DNA from: Cercis canadensis
Lineage: Eukaryota > Streptophyta > Magnoliopsida > Fabales > Fabaceae
Assembly: GCA_003255065.1 (NCBI GenBank)
Contig: QAOA01002432.1
Location: 1 to 64,000 of the forward strand
Direction of reading: 5' to 3'
Length of the DNA: 64,000 nt
The translations under genes and the position numbers were made by a program. The notes under the pieces were generated by a model, which did not search any database, was not told the DNA's origin, and worked only from the letters and a program-made list of their open reading frames with translations. Below, in pieces: positions 13,235-27,086 of the stretch; within the stretch, counting starts at the first letter, position 1; each line of letters begins with the position of its first letter.

Positions 13235-14110
13235 TCTTCTCTGTATCGGACTCGGATATTTTTGTTTTGGTTCACTGTATTTGGGATAAAACTGTTTTCT
13301 GGTGAGTCACTATACCTGGCCCGAGATCCTGGTTCGGTTCGTCCCTTTATCTGACTCGGATAATTTTTGTTGTGGTTCATTGTATCTGGAAAGGGACTGT
13401 TTCCTGGTGGGACATTGTATATGGCCTTGGACCCTGTTTCGTTTCGGCCCTGTATCTGACTTGGATGTTTTTCTTGTGATTCACTGTATCTGGGACAGAA
13501 CTGTTTCCTGGTTGGTCATTGTATCTTGCTCGGGTCCCTGTTTTGGTTCGGCCCTATATCTGACTCTGATATCTTTCTTGGGTCCCACTGTATTTGGGTA
13601 GGCACTGTTTTCTGGTGGGTCATTGTATCTGTTTCGATTCGTCCCTGTATCTGTCTCGTATAGTTTTGTTCTGGTTCACTGTATCTGGAAAGGGACTGTT
13701 TCCTGGGTGGTCATTGTATCTGGCCTAGGACCTTTTTTTGGTTCGTCCCTGTATCTGATTATGATATTTTTCTTGGGTTCCACTGTATATAGGAAGGGAC
13801 TGTTTCCTGGTGGGTCATTGTATATGGCCATGGACCCTGTTTCAGTTCAGCCCTGTATCTGACTCGGATATTTTTCTTGTGATTCACTATATATAGGACA
13901 GGACTAGTTCCTGGTGGGCCATTGTATCTTGCCCAGGACCCTGTTTCGGTTCGGCCCTGTATCTGACCCAGATAGTTTTGTTGTGGTTCACTATATCTAG
14001 AAAGGGACTGTTTCCTAGTAGGTCAATGTATCTGACCTGGTACCCTGTTTCAATTCGTCCTTGTATCTGACTATGAGACTTTTCTTGGGTTTTACCGTGT
14101 CTAGGAATGG

Positions 14111-14395
14111 ACTGTTTCCTGGTGGGTCATTGTATATGGCCTTAGACCCTGTTTCGGATCGACCCTGTATCTTACTTGGATATTTTCTTGTGATTCACTG
14201 TATCTGGGACAGGACTATTTCCTAGTAAAACATTGTATCTTGCCTGAGACCTGACTGTTTCCTGGTGGGTCATTGTATATGGCCTTAGACCCTGTTTCGG
14301 ATCGACCCTGTATCTTACTTGGATATTTTTCTTGTGATTCACTGTATCTGGGACAGGACTATTTCCTAGTAAAACATTGTATCTTGCCTGAGACC
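14111..14395 (+). repeat. Direct duplication of ~142 bp out of monomer phase
   Basis: 14111-14251 and 14254-14395 are the same except for one extra T in a homopolymer. Both run from ACTGTTTCCTGG to GCCTGAGACC. The 143-bp offset is not a multiple of the monomer and breaks its phase at 14252. It could be a recent slippage product or an assembly stutter like the one at the N near 12984. Confidence 0.8.
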
Positions 14396-17300
14396 CTGTT
14401 TCGGTTCGACCCTATTTCTGAGTCCGATATTTTTCTTTGGTCCCACTTTATCTGGGATGGCACTATTTTCTCATGGGTCTTTGTATCTGTTTCGGTTCAT
14501 CCCTGTATCAAACTCGGATATTTTTGTTGTGGTTCACTGTATTAGGACATGACTGTTTCCTGATGAGTCACTATACCTAGCCCGAGCTCCTGGTTCGGTT
14601 CGTCCCTATATCTAACTCGGATAATTTTTGTTGTGGTTCATTGTATCTGGAAAGGGACTGTTTCCTTGTGGGTCATTGTATTTGGCCTTGGACCCTGTTT
14701 CGGTTCATCCCTGTATCTGACTATAATATTTTTCTTGGGTTTCACTGTATCTAGGATGGGACTGTTTCCTGCTGGGTCATTGTATATGGCCATGGACCCT
14801 GTTTCAGTTCAGCCTTGTATCTGACTCGGATATTTTTCTTGTGATTCACTGTATCTGTGACAGGACTAGTTCCTGGTTGGTTATTGTATTATTCCCGGGA
14901 CCCTGTTTCGTTTCGGCCCTGTATCTGACTCAAATAGTTTTATTATGGTTCACTATATCTAGAAAGGTACTGTTTCCTAGTGGGTCATTGTATATGACCT
15001 GGGACCCTATTTCGGTTCGTCCTTGTATCTGACTATGATACTTTTCTTAGGTTTTACCATATCTAGGAAGTGAGTGTTTCCTGGTGGGTCATTGTATATG
15101 GCCTAAGACCCTATTTCGGATTGGCCCTGTATCTTACTCGAATATTTTTCTTGTGATTCGTTGTATCTGGGACAGGACTGTTTCCTAGTAAAACATTGTA
15201 TCTTGCCTGGGACCCTGTTTCGGTTCGACCCTTTATCTGAGTTTGATATTTTTCTCTGGTCCCACTGTATTTGGGATGGCACTATTTTCGGTTGGGTCTT
15301 TGTATCTGTTTCGGTTCATCTCTGTATCGGACTCAGATATTTTTGTTGTGGTTCACTGTATTTGGGACAGGGCTATTTCCTGGTGAGTCACTATACCTGG
15401 GCCTAGATCCTGTTTCGGTTTGTCCCTATATCAGACTCGGATAATTTTTGTGGTGGTTCATTGTATCTGGAAAGGGACTGTTTCCTTGTGGGTCATTGTA
15501 TCTGGCCTTGGACCCTGTTTTGGTTTATCCCTGTATCTGACTATGATATTTTTCATGGGTTTCACTGTACCTAGGAAGGGACTGTTTCCTGGGGGGTCAT
15601 TGTATATGGCCTTGGACCCTGTTTCGTTTCGGCCCTGTATCTGACTTGGATGTTTTTCTTGTGATTCACATTATCTGGGACAGGACTGTTTCCTGGTTGG
15701 TCATTGTATCTTGCTTGGGTCCCTGTTTTTGTTCGGCCCTATATCTGATTCTGATATTTTTCTTGGGTCCCACTGTATTTGGGTAGGCATTGTTTTCTGG
15801 TGGGTCATTGCATCTGTTTCGGTTCGTCCCTGTTTCTGACTCGTATAATTTTGTTCTGGTTCATTGTATCTGGAAAGGGACTGTTTCATGGGGGGTCATT
15901 GTATCTGGCCTAGGACCCTGTTTTGGTTCGGCCCTGTATCTGATTATGATATTTTTCTTGTGTTTCACTGTATCTAGGAATGGACTATTTCCTGGTGGGT
16001 CATTGCATATGGCCTTGGACCCTATTTCAGTTCAGCCTTGTATCTGACCTGGATATTTTTCTTGTGATTCACTGTATCTGTGACAGGACTAGTTCCTAGT
16101 GGGTCATTGTATCTTGCCCGGGACCCTGTTTCGGTTCAGCCCTGTATCTGACTCAGATAGTTTTGTTATGGTTCACTATATCTAGAAAGGGACTGTTTCC
16201 TAGTGGGTCATTGAATCTGACCTGGGACCCTGTTTCGGTTCGTCCTTGTATCTGACTATGATACTTTTCTTGGGTTTTACCATATCTAGGAAGGGACTGT
16301 TTCTTGGTGGGTCATTGTATATGGCCTAGACCCTGTTTCGGATCGGCCTTGTATCTTACTCGTATATTTTTCTTGTCATTCATTGTATCTGGGACAGGAC
16401 TGTTTCCTAGTAAAACATTGTATCTTGCCTGGGACCCTGCTTCGGTTGGACACTATATCTGACTCTGATATTTTTCTTCGGTCCCACTGTATCTGGGATG
16501 GCACTATTTTCTGGTGGGTCTTTATATCTGTTTCGGTTCATCCCTATATCGGACTCAGATATTTTTGTTGTGGTTCACTGTATTTGGGACAGGACTGTTT
16601 CATGGTGAGTCACTATACCTGGCTCGAGATCCTGTTTCGGTTCCTCCTTATATCTGAGTCGGATAATTTTTGTTGTGGTTCATTTTTTCTGGAACGGGAC
16701 TGTTTCCTTGTGGGTCATTGTATCTGGCCTTGGACACTGTTTCGGTTCATCCCTGTATCTGACTATGATATTTTTCTTGGGTTTCACGGTACCTAGGAAG
16801 GGACTGTTTCCTGGTGGGTCATTGTATATGGCCTTGGACCCTGTTTCGTTTCGGCCCAGTATCTGACTGGGATGTTTTTCTTGTGATTCACATTATCTGG
16901 GACAGGACTGTTTCCTGGTTGGTCATTGTATCTTGCTTAGGTCCCTGTTTTGGTTCGGCTCTATATCTGACTCTGATATTTTTCTTAGGTCCCACTGTAT
17001 TTGGGTAGACACTGTTTTCTGGTGGGTCATTGCATCTGTTTCGGTTCGTCCCTGTATCTGACTCGTATAATTTTGTTCTGGTTCACTGTATCTAGAAAGG
17101 GACTGTTTCCTTGGTGGTCATTGTATCTGGCCTAGGACCTTGTTTCGGTTTCTCCCTGTATCTGATTATGATATTTTTCTTAGGTTTCACTGTATCTGGG
17201 AAGGGACTGTTTCCTGGTGGGTCATTGTATATGGCCTTGGACACTGTTTCAGTTCAGCCCTGTATCTGACTCGAATATTTTTCTTGTGATTCACTGGATC

Positions 17301-18140
17301 TGCGACAGGACTAGTTCCTGGTGGGTCATTATATCTTTCCCGGGACCCTGTTTCGGTTCGGCCCTGTATCTGACTCAGATAGTTTTGTTGTGGTTCACTA
17401 TATCTAGAAAGCGACCGTTTCCTAGTGGGTCATTGTATCTGACCTGGGACCCTGTTTCGGTTCGTCCTTGTATCTGACTATGATACTTTTGTTAGGTTTT
17501 ACCATATCTAGGAAACGACTGTTTCTTGGTGGGTCATTGTATGAGGCCTTAGAACCTGTTTCGGATCGGTCCTGAATCTTACTCGGATAATTGTCTTGTG
17601 ATTCACTGTATCTGGCACAGGACTGTTTCCTACTAAAACATTGTATCTTGCCTGGGACCCTGTTTCGGTTCGACGCTATATCTGACTCTGATATTTTTCT
17701 TCGGTCCCATTGTATCTGGGATGACACTATTTTTTGGTAGGTCTTTGTATTTGTTTCGGTTCATCCCTATATCGGACTCGGATATTTTTGTTGTGGTTCA
17801 CTGTATTTGGGACAGGACTGTTTCCTGGTGAGTCACTATACCTGGCTCGAGATCCTGTTTCGGTTCGTCCCTATATCTGACTCGGATAATTTTTGTTGTG
17901 GTTAATTGTATCTGGAACGGGACTATTTCCTTGTGGGTCATTGTTTCTGGCCTTGGACCCTGTTTTGGCTCATCCCTGTATCTGACTACAATATTTCTCT
18001 TGGGTTTCACTGTATCTAAGAAGGGACTTTTCCTGGTGGGTCATTGTATTTGGCCTTGGACCCTGTTTCGTTTCGGCCCTGTATCTGACTTGGATGTTTT
18101 TCTTTTGATTCACTGTATCTGGGATAGAACTATTTCCTGG

Positions 18141-20873
18141 TTGGTCATTGTATCTTGCTCGGGTCCCTGTTTTGGTTCGTCCATATATCTGACTCTGATA
18201 TTTTTCTTGGGTCCCATTGTATTTGGGTAGGCACTATTTTCTGGTGGGTCATTGTATCTGTTTCGGTTCGTCCCTATATTTGACTCGTATTGTTTTGTTC
18301 TGGTTCACTGCATTTGGAAAGGGATTGTTTCCTGGGGGGTCATTGTATATGATCTGGGACCCTGTTTCGGTTCGTTCTTATATCTGACTATTATACATTT
18401 CTTGTGTTTTACTGTATCTAGGAAGGGACTGTTTCCGGGTGGGTCATTTTATATGGCCTTAGACCCTGTTTCGGATCGGCCCTGTATCTTACTCGGATAT
18501 TTTTCTTGTGATTCACTATATCTTGGACAGGACTGTTTCCTAGTAAAACATTGTATCTTGCCTGGGACCCTATTTCAGTTCGACCCTATATCTGACTCTA
18601 ATATTTTTCTTCGGTCCTACTGTATCTGGGATGGCACTATTTTCTGGTGGGTCTTTGTATCTGTTTCGGTTCATCCCTATATCGGAGTGGGATATTTTTG
18701 TTGAGGTTCACTGTATTTGGGACAGGGATATTTCCTGGTGAGTCACTATACCTGGCCCTAGATCCTGTTTCAGTTTGTCCCTATATCTGACTCGGATAAT
18801 TTTTGTTGTGGTTCATTGTATCTGGAAAGGGACTATTTCCTTGTGGGTTATTGTATCTGGTCTTGGACCCTGTTTTGGTTCATCGTTGTATCTGACTATG
18901 ATATTTTTCTTGGGTTTCACTGTATCTAAGAAGGGACTATTTCCTGTTGGGTCATTGTATATGGCCTTGGACCCTGTTTCATTTCGGCCCTGTATCTGAC
19001 TTAGATGTTTTCCTTGTGATTCACATTATCTGGAAAGGGACTGTTTCCTTGTTGGTCATTGTATCTTGCTCGGGTCCCTGTTTTGGTTCGTCCATATATC
19101 TGACTCTGATATTTTTCTTGGGTCCCATTGTATTTGGGTAGGCACTATTTTCTGGTGGGTCATTGTATCTGTTTCGGTTCGTCCCTGTATTTGACTCGTA
19201 TTGTTTTGTTCTGGTTCACTGCATCTGGAAAGGGACTGTTTCCTGGGGGGTCATTGTATATGATCTGGGACCGTGTTTCGGTTCGTTCTTGTATCTGACT
19301 ATTATACATTTCTTGTGTTTTACTGTATCTAGGAAGGCACTGTTTCCGGGTGGGTCATTGTATATGGCCTTAGACCCTGTTTCGGATCGGCCCTGTATCT
19401 TACTCGGATATTTTTCTTGTGATTCACTATATCTTGGACAGGACTGTTTCCTAGTAAAACATTGTATCTTGCCTGGGACCCTGTTTCAGTTCCACCCTAT
19501 ATCTGACTCTAATATTTTTCTTCGGTCCCACTGTATCTGGGATGGCACTATTTTCTGGTGGGTCTTTGTATCTGTTTCGGTTCATCCCTATATCGGAGTG
19601 GGATATTTTTGTTGAGGTTCACTGTATTTGGGACAGGGCTATTTCCTGGTGAGTCACTATACCTGGCCCTAGATCCTATTTCGGTTTGTCCCTATATCTG
19701 ACTCGGATAATTTTTGTTGTGGTTCATTGTATCTGGAAAGGGACTATTTCCTTGTGGGTTATTGTATCTGGTCTTGGACCCTGTTTCGGTTCATCGTTGT
19801 ATCTGACTATGATATTTTTCTTGGGTTTCACTGTATCTAGGAAGGGACTATTTCCTGGTGGGTCATTGTATATGGCCTTGGACCCTGTTTCATTTCGTCC
19901 CTGTATCTGACTTAGATGTTTTTCTTGTGATTCACATTATCTGGAAAGGGACTGTTTCCTTGTTGGTCATTGTATCTTGCTTGGGTCCCTGTTTTGGTTC
20001 GTCCATATATCTGACTCTGATATTTTTCTTGGGTCCCATTGTATTTGGGTAGGCACTATTTTCTGGTGGGTCATTGTATCTGTTTCGGTTCGTCCCTGTA
20101 TTTGACTCGTATTGTTTTGTTCTGGTTCACTGCATCTGGAAAGGGACTGTTTCCTGGGGGGTCATTGTATATGATCTGGGACCGTGTTTCGGTTCGTTCT
20201 TGTATCTGACTATTATACATTTCTTGTGTTTTACTGTATCTAGGAAGGCACTGTTTCCGGGTGGGTCATTGTATATGGCCTTAGACCCTGTTTCGGATCG
20301 GCCCTGTATCTTACTCGGATATTTTTCTTGTGATTCACTATATCTTGGACAGGACTGTTTCCTAGTAAAACATTGTATCTTGCCTGGGACCCTGTTTCAG
20401 TTCCACCCTATATCTGACTCTAATATTTTTCTTCGGTCCCACTGTATCTGGGATGGCACTATTTTCTGGTGGGTCTTTGTATCTGTTTCGGTTCATCCCT
20501 ATATCGGAGTGGGATATTTTTGTTGAGGTTCACTGTATTTGGGACAGGGCTATTTCCTGGTGAGTCACTATACCTGGCCCTAGATCCTATTTCGGTTTGT
20601 CCCTATATCTGACTCGGATAATTTTTGTTGTGGTTCATTGTATCTGGAAAGGGACTATTTCCTTGTGGGTTATTGTATCTGGTCTTGGACCCTGTTTCGG
20701 TTCATCGTTGTATCTGACTATGATATTTTTCTTGGGTTTCACTGTATCTAGGAAGGGACTATTTCCTGGTGGGTCATTGTATATGGCCTTGGACCCTGTT
20801 TCATTTCGTCCCTGTATCTGACTTAGATGTTTTTCTTGTGATTCACATTATCTGGAAAGGGACTGTTTCCTTG
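18141..20873 (+). repeat. Three tandem copies of a 911-bp nine-monomer higher-order repeat
   Basis: Copies run 18141-19051, 19052-19962 and 19963-20873 with an exact 911-bp offset. Copies 2 and 3 are almost identical: a 150-codon open stretch at 19163 and at 20074 translates identically. Each copy holds seven full monomers and two shortened ones (7 x 104 + 2 x ~91). In type order this is a five-monomer set plus a second set lacking type 4. The match breaks down at about 20910. Confidence 0.93.
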
Positions 20874-23800
20874 TTGGTCATTGTATCTTGCTCGGGTCCC
20901 TGTTTTGGTTCGGCCCTATATCTGACTCTGATATTTTTCTTAGGTCCCACTGTATTTGGGTAGGCACTATTTTCTGATGGGTCGTTGTATCTGTTTCGGT
21001 TCGTCCCTGTATCTGACTCGTATAGTTTTGCTCTGGTTCACTGTATCTCGAAAGGGACTGTTTCCTGGTGGGTCATTGTATCTGGCCTAGGACCCTGTTT
21101 CGGTTCGTTCCTTTATCTGATTATGATATTTTTCTTGGGTTTCACTGTATCTAGGGAGGGACTGTTTCCTTGTGAGTCATTGTATCTGGCCTTGGACCCT
21201 GTTTCGGTTCATCCCTGTATCTGATTACGATATTTTTCTTGGGTTTCACTGTATCTAAGAAGGGACTTTTCCTGGTGGGTCATTGTATTTGGCCTTGGAC
21301 CCTGTTTCCTTTCGGCCCTGTATCTGACTTGGATGTTTTTCTTTTGATTCATTGTATCTGGGATAGAACTATTTCCTAGTTGGTCATTGTATCTTGCTCG
21401 GGTCCCTGTTTTGGTTTGGCCCCATATCTGACTCTGATATTTTTCTTGGGTCGCACTATATTTGGGTAGGCACTGTTTTCACGTAGGTCATTGTATTTGT
21501 TTCGGTTCGTCCCTGTATTTGACTCGTATTGTTTTGTTCTGGTTCACTGCATCTGGAAAGGGACTATTTCCTGGGGGGTCATTGTATTTGACCTGAGACC
21601 CTATTTCGGTTCGTCCTTGTATCTGACTATTATATATTTCTTGTGTTTTACTGTATCTAGGAAGGGACTGTTTCCGGGTAGGTCATTGTATATGGCCTTA
21701 GACCCTGTTTCGGATCGGCCATGTATCTTACTCGGATATTTTTTTGTGATTCACTATATCTGGGACAGGAATGTTTCCTAGTAAAACATTGTATCTTCCC
21801 TGGGACCCTGTTTCGGTTCGACGCTATATCTGACTTTGATATTTTTCTTCGGTCCTACTGTATCTGGGATGGCACTATTTTCTGTTGGGTATTTGTATCT
21901 GTTTCGGTTTATCCCTGTATCGGACTCGGATATTTTTGTTGTGGTTCACTGTATTTAGGATAGGATTGTTTCCTGGTGAGTCACTATACCTGGCTCGAGA
22001 TCCTGTTTTGGTTCGTCCCTATATCTGACTCGGATAATTTTTGTTGTGGTTCATTGTATCTGGAAAGGGACTGTTTCCTTGTTGGTCATTGTATCTGGCC
22101 TTGGACCCTGTTTCGGTTGATCCCTATATCTGACTATGATATTTTTCTTGGGTTTCACTGTATCTAGGAAGGGACTGTTTCCTGGTAAGTCATTGTATAT
22201 GGCCTTGGACCCTGTTTGGTTTTGGCCCCGTATCTGACTTGGATGTTTTTCTTGTGATTCACTGTATCTAGGACAGGACTGTTTCCTGGTTGGTCATTGT
22301 ATCTTGCTCGGGTCCCTGTTTTGGTTCGGCCCTATATCTGACTCTGATATTTTTCTTAGGTCCCACTGTATTTGGGTAGGCACTTTTTTCTTATGGGTCG
22401 TTGTATCTGTTTCGGTTCGTCCCTGTATCTGACTCGTATAGTTTTGTTCTGGTTCACTGTATCTCGAAAGGGACTGTTTCCTTGTGGGTCATTGTATCTG
22501 GCCTAGGACCCTGTTTTGGTTCGTCCCTGTATCTGATTGTGATATTTTTCTTGGGTTTCACTGTATATAGGAAGGGACTATTTCTTGGTGGGTCATTGTA
22601 TATGGCCTTGGACCCTGTTTCAGATCGGCCCTGTATCTTACTCGGATATTTTTCTTGTGATTCACTGTATCTGCGACAGGAATGTTTCCTAGTAAAACAT
22701 TGTATCTTGCCTGGGACCTTGTTTCGGTTCAACCCTATATTTGACTCTTATATTTTTCTTCGGTCTCACTGTATCTGGGATGGCACTATTTTCTGGTGGG
22801 TCTTTGTATCTCTTTCGGTTCATCTCTGTATCGGACTCGGATATTTTTGTTTTGGTTCACTGTATTTAGGACAGCACTGTTTCCTGTTGAGTCACTATAC
22901 CTGACCCGAGATCCTTATTCGATTCGTCCCTATATCTGACTCGGATAATTTTTGTTGTGGTTCATTGTATCTGGAAAGGGACTGTTTCCTTGTTGGTCAT
23001 TGTATCTGGCCTTGGACCTTGTTTCGGTTCATCCCTATATCTGACTATGATATTTTTCTTGGGTTTCACTGTATATAGGAAGGGACTGTTTCCTGGAGGG
23101 TCATTGTATATGGCCTTGGACCCTGTTTGGTTTCGGCCCCGTATCTGACTTGGATGTTTTTCTTTTGAATCACTGTATCTGGGACTGGACTGTTTCCTGG
23201 TGGGTCATTGTATATGGCCTTGGACACTGTTTCAGTTCAGCCCTGTATCTGACTCTGATATTTTTCTTGTGATTCACTGTATCTGGGACAGGACTAGTTC
23301 CTGGTGGGTCATTGTATCTTGCCCGGGACCCTGTTTCGGTTCGTCCCTGTATCTGACTCAGATAGTTTTGTTGTGGTTCATTATATCTAGAAAGGGATTG
23401 TTTCCTAGTGGGTCATTGTATCTGACCTGGGACCCTGTTTCGGTTCGTCCTTGTATCTGACTAGGATACTTTTCTTGGGTTTTACCGTATCTAGGCAGGG
23501 ATTGTTTCCTGGTGGGTCATTGTATAAGGCCTTAGACCCTGTTTCGGATCGGCCCTGTGTCTTACTCAGATATTTCTCTTTGTATTTACTGTATCTGGGA
23601 CAGGACTGTTTCCTAGTAAAACATTGTATCTTGCCTAGGACCCTGCTTCGGTTCGACACTATATCTGACTCTGATATTTTTCTTCGGTCCCACTGTATCT
23701 GGGATGGCACTATTTTCTGGTGGTCTTTGTATCTGTTTCAGTTCATCCCTGTATCGGACTCAGATATTTTTGTTGTGATTCACTGTATTTGGGATAGGAA

Positions 23801-26365
23801 TGTTTCATGGTGAGTCACTATACCTGGCTCGAGATCCTGTTTCGGTTCCTCCTTATATCTGACTCGAATAATTTTTGTTGTGGTTCATTTTATCTGGAAC
23901 GAGACTGTTTCCTTGTGGGTCATTGTATCTAGCCTTGGACGCTGTTTCGGTTCATCCCTGTATCTGACTATGATATTTTTCTTGGGTTTCACTGTATCTA
24001 GGAAGGGACTGTTTCCTGCTGGGTCATTGTATATGGCCTTGGACCCTGTTTTGTTTCGGCCTTGTATCTGACTTGGATGTTTTTCTTGTGATTCACTGTA
24101 TCTAGGAAAGGACTGTTTCCTGGTTGGTCATTGTATCTTGCTCGGGTCCCTATTTTGGTTCATCCCTATATCTGACTCTAATATTTTTCTTAGGTCCCAC
24201 TGTATTTGGGTAGGCACTATTTTCTGGTGGGTCATTGTATATGTTTCAGTTCGTCCCTGTATCTGACTCGTATAGTTTTGTTCAGGTTCACTGTATCTTG
24301 AAAGGGACTGTTTCCTGGTGGGTCATTGTATCTGGCCTAGGACCCTGTTTCGGTTCGTCCCTGTATCTGATTATGATTTTTTCTTGGGTTTCACTGTATC
24401 TAGGAAGGGACTGTTTCCTGGTGGGTCATTGTATATGGCCTGGGACCCTATTTCGGTTCGACCCTATATCAGACTCGAATATTTTTTTTTTGTAGTTCAC
24501 TATATTTAGGACGGGATTGTTTCCTGGTGAGTCACTGTATCTGGCTCGAGACCTTGTTTCGGTTCATCCCTGTATCTGACTAAGATTGTTTTGTTGCGGT
24601 TCACTGTATCTGGAAACGGACTCTTTCCTAGTGGGTCATTGTATCTGGCCTGGGACCCTGTTTCGGTTCGTTCCTGTATCTGACTATGATATTTTACTTG
24701 GGTTTGACTGTATATGGGAATGGACTGTTTCCTAATGGGTCATTGTATATGGCTTAGGACCCTATTTCGGTTCGGCCCTGTATCAGACTCAGATATGTTT
24801 TGGTGGTTCACTTTATTTGGGACGGGACTGTTTCCTGCTTAGTCACTGTATCTGGCCCAAAACCCTGTTTCAGTTCGGCCCTGTATCTGACTCAGATATT
24901 TTTCTTGTGATTCACTGTATTTGGGACAAGACTGTTTCTTGGTTGGTCATTGTTTCTTGCCCGGGACCCTATTTCGGTTCGGCCCTATATTTGACTCTGA
25001 TATTTTTCTTGGGTCCCACTTTATCTGGGAAGGCACTATTTTTTGGTGTGTCATTGTATCTTTTACGATTCGTCCGTGTATTTGACTTGGATGTTTTTGT
25101 TGTGGTTCAGTGTATTTGGGACAGGACTGTTTCTTGGTAAGTCACTACATCTGGCACGAGACCCTGTTTCGGTTCGTCTCTGTATCTGACTCAGATAGTT
25201 TTTTTGTGGTTCACTATATCTGGAAAGGGACTTCTTCTTAGTGGGTCATTGTATCTGGCTTGGGACCCTGTTTCGGTTCGTCCTTGTATCTGACTATGAT
25301 ATTTTTCTTGGGTTTCACTGTATCTAGGAAGCAACTGTTTCCTGGTGGGTCAGTGTATATGGCCTTGGACCTTGTTTCGGTTGGTTCCTATATCTGACTA
25401 GGATATTTTTCTTGTGATTCACTATTTCTGGGACAGGAATGTTTATTGGTAGGTCGTTGTATCTTGCCCGGGACCCTGTTTTAGTTCGGCCCTGTATTTG
25501 ACTCTAATATTTGTCTTGGCTCCCACTATATCTAGGAAGGCACTATTTTCTGGTGGGTCATTGTATCTGTTTCAGTTCGTCCGTGTATCTGACTCAGATA
25601 TTTTTGTTCCGCTTCACTAAATTTTGGATGGGACTGTTTCCTGCTGAGTCACTATATCTGGCCCGAGACCCTGTTTCGGTTCGTCCCTGTATCTAGAAAG
25701 GGACTGTTTCCTAATGGGTCATTGTGTCTGGCCTTGGACCCAGTTTCGGTTTGTCCCTATATCTGACTATTATATTTTTCTTGGGTTGCACTAATTCTGG
25801 GAAAGACTGTTTTCTTGTGGGTCATTGTATATGGCCTGGGACCCTATTTCAGTTCCGCCTTGTATCAGACTCGGATATTTTTTTTATGGTTCACTGTATT
25901 TGGCCTGGGACTCTATTTTCGTTCGTCCTTGTATCTAACTCGGATAGTTTTGTTGTGATTCACTGTATATAGAAATGGACTTCTTCCTAAAGTTGGGTTC
26001 ATGGGTTCAGCCTGGTGGGGCCCGAAAAAATGGTGAGCTGGGTTCTTAAAATGTTGGCCCGTTTAAAATCGAGCTAATTTGGCCCGGCCCGATAAGGCCC
26101 GTGGCCCGATCGGGTTTCAACCGGGTTGGCCCGATTGGCCCGCTTGGCCCGATTTTTTTTTTTTTTTTTTTTCAGCTTTCAATCAACCCCAATTCTGAAA
26201 ACTGAAATCCCTAAATTTCATATCTTATTCTCATACTATCCCGTTGTCCATTTCTCCCCAAATTTCTTACACACTCTCCGGTCTCCGCCTCCCTCTCCTC
26301 AATCCTCACTACTGCCGCCTCTCCTTCTCCATCTTTTTCCCTTTGTTGTGTGTGTGCCTGTAACT

Positions 26366-27085
26366 GTAAGTCCTTGTTCTCTCTCTTTCTCTCCCTCTAT
26401 GAGGTTGTCTGCCATATATTGAAGTGTTGTCTCTCTTGCTCTATCTCTGTCTGCTAATCTGCCATATTGGAGCTCATTTACAATTATAGCTAATCTAGTT
26501 GAGCTTGCATGGGTGTTTGATGATAGGGGTGTACTGCCATAGTTGCAATTGTTGATTATTCTATAGAAAAGTCTTACACATTTTAGTTTTGATTTCTTAA
26601 TGCTCTTGAACAGATAAAATCCTATTTTCCTGGTTGTTAGTTCTTACTCTCATGTTTTGATTTAGTTTGAAACCTCAAATTGGGTTGCTTTGCTGTGTGC
26701 CAGCGCTGAGCGCTACGTTCCTGGCGCTGAGCGCTGAATGTGGCCTAATCGGGCTTCTGTGTTGCTGGTGCCAGCGCTGGGCGCCAGGCATGCTGAAAAT
26801 GGCAAAAGTAGCCCCAGAAATGATAAAATGTTGTTTTAACCCCCGAAACGATGGAATTTGGCTAAAATCACACGACGCGTGAGGGAGCGCTCTCGTGTTT
26901 TGCTCAGAAGGCCATTTCCATATGAAAAAGTAGGGTCTTTTGTCAAAAACGGACATGGTTAACTTTTCTAGTCAAATTTGGATCCTCCCTTTATGCCATG
27001 AATTCCAAATCCTTTTGTACTACATCACATTTTGTCAAAATTTTGTTAGGGGCTTTTATTTACTTTTTTCTTTAAATTTTTGCAG
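26366..27085 (+). other. Probable 5' UTR intron of hAT copy 1
   Basis: A good donor (ACTGTAAGT, GT at 26366) and an acceptor (TTTTTGCAG ending at 27085) bracket 720 bp just before the start codon at 27087. Both sites are conserved in copy 2. The upstream part is a pyrimidine-rich leader, as in many plant 5' UTRs. The intron contains one GC-rich unit rich in AGCGCT near 26700-26800. No transcript evidence is available. Confidence 0.55.
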
Positions 27086-27086
27086 T

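Larger units (their letters stand above)
10820..25987 (+). repeat. Satellite block S3 with higher-order repeat structure
   Basis: This is the largest block, about 150 monomers. Five monomer types recur in order, recognisable by the segment after TGTATCTGA: (1) CTATGATATTTTTCTTGGG, (2) ACTCGGATATTTTTCTTGTG, (3) CTCTGATATTTTTCTTGGG with a shortened 3' part, (4) CTCGGATATTTTTGTTGTGG followed by GAGTCACTATA, (5) GGATAATTTTTGTTGTGG followed by CTGGAAAGGG. A full 1-5 set is ~507 bp. Over much of the block, sets of five and four alternate in ~0.9-kb units. The block ends at the CTTCTTCC target site of the hAT element. Confidence 0.95.

Noticed and set aside
12755..18010. Minus-strand open frames rich in Gln, Lys and Arg in the satellite
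   Set aside because: They are the opposite strand of the same repeat, with no independent coding signal.
7434..25696. Many overlapping open frames of 60-180 codons with repeating motifs such as GSLYLG and CIWPWTLF
   Set aside because: They are translations of the stop-poor 104-bp satellite. Because 104 is not a multiple of three the same motifs appear in all frames, and there is no start context, splice structure or conservation of one frame.
26126..26422. 98-codon open frame with a Phe run in hAT copy 1
   Set aside because: It spans the subterminal repeats, a poly-T run and a pyrimidine-rich leader; low complexity with no homologous frame kept in copy 2.
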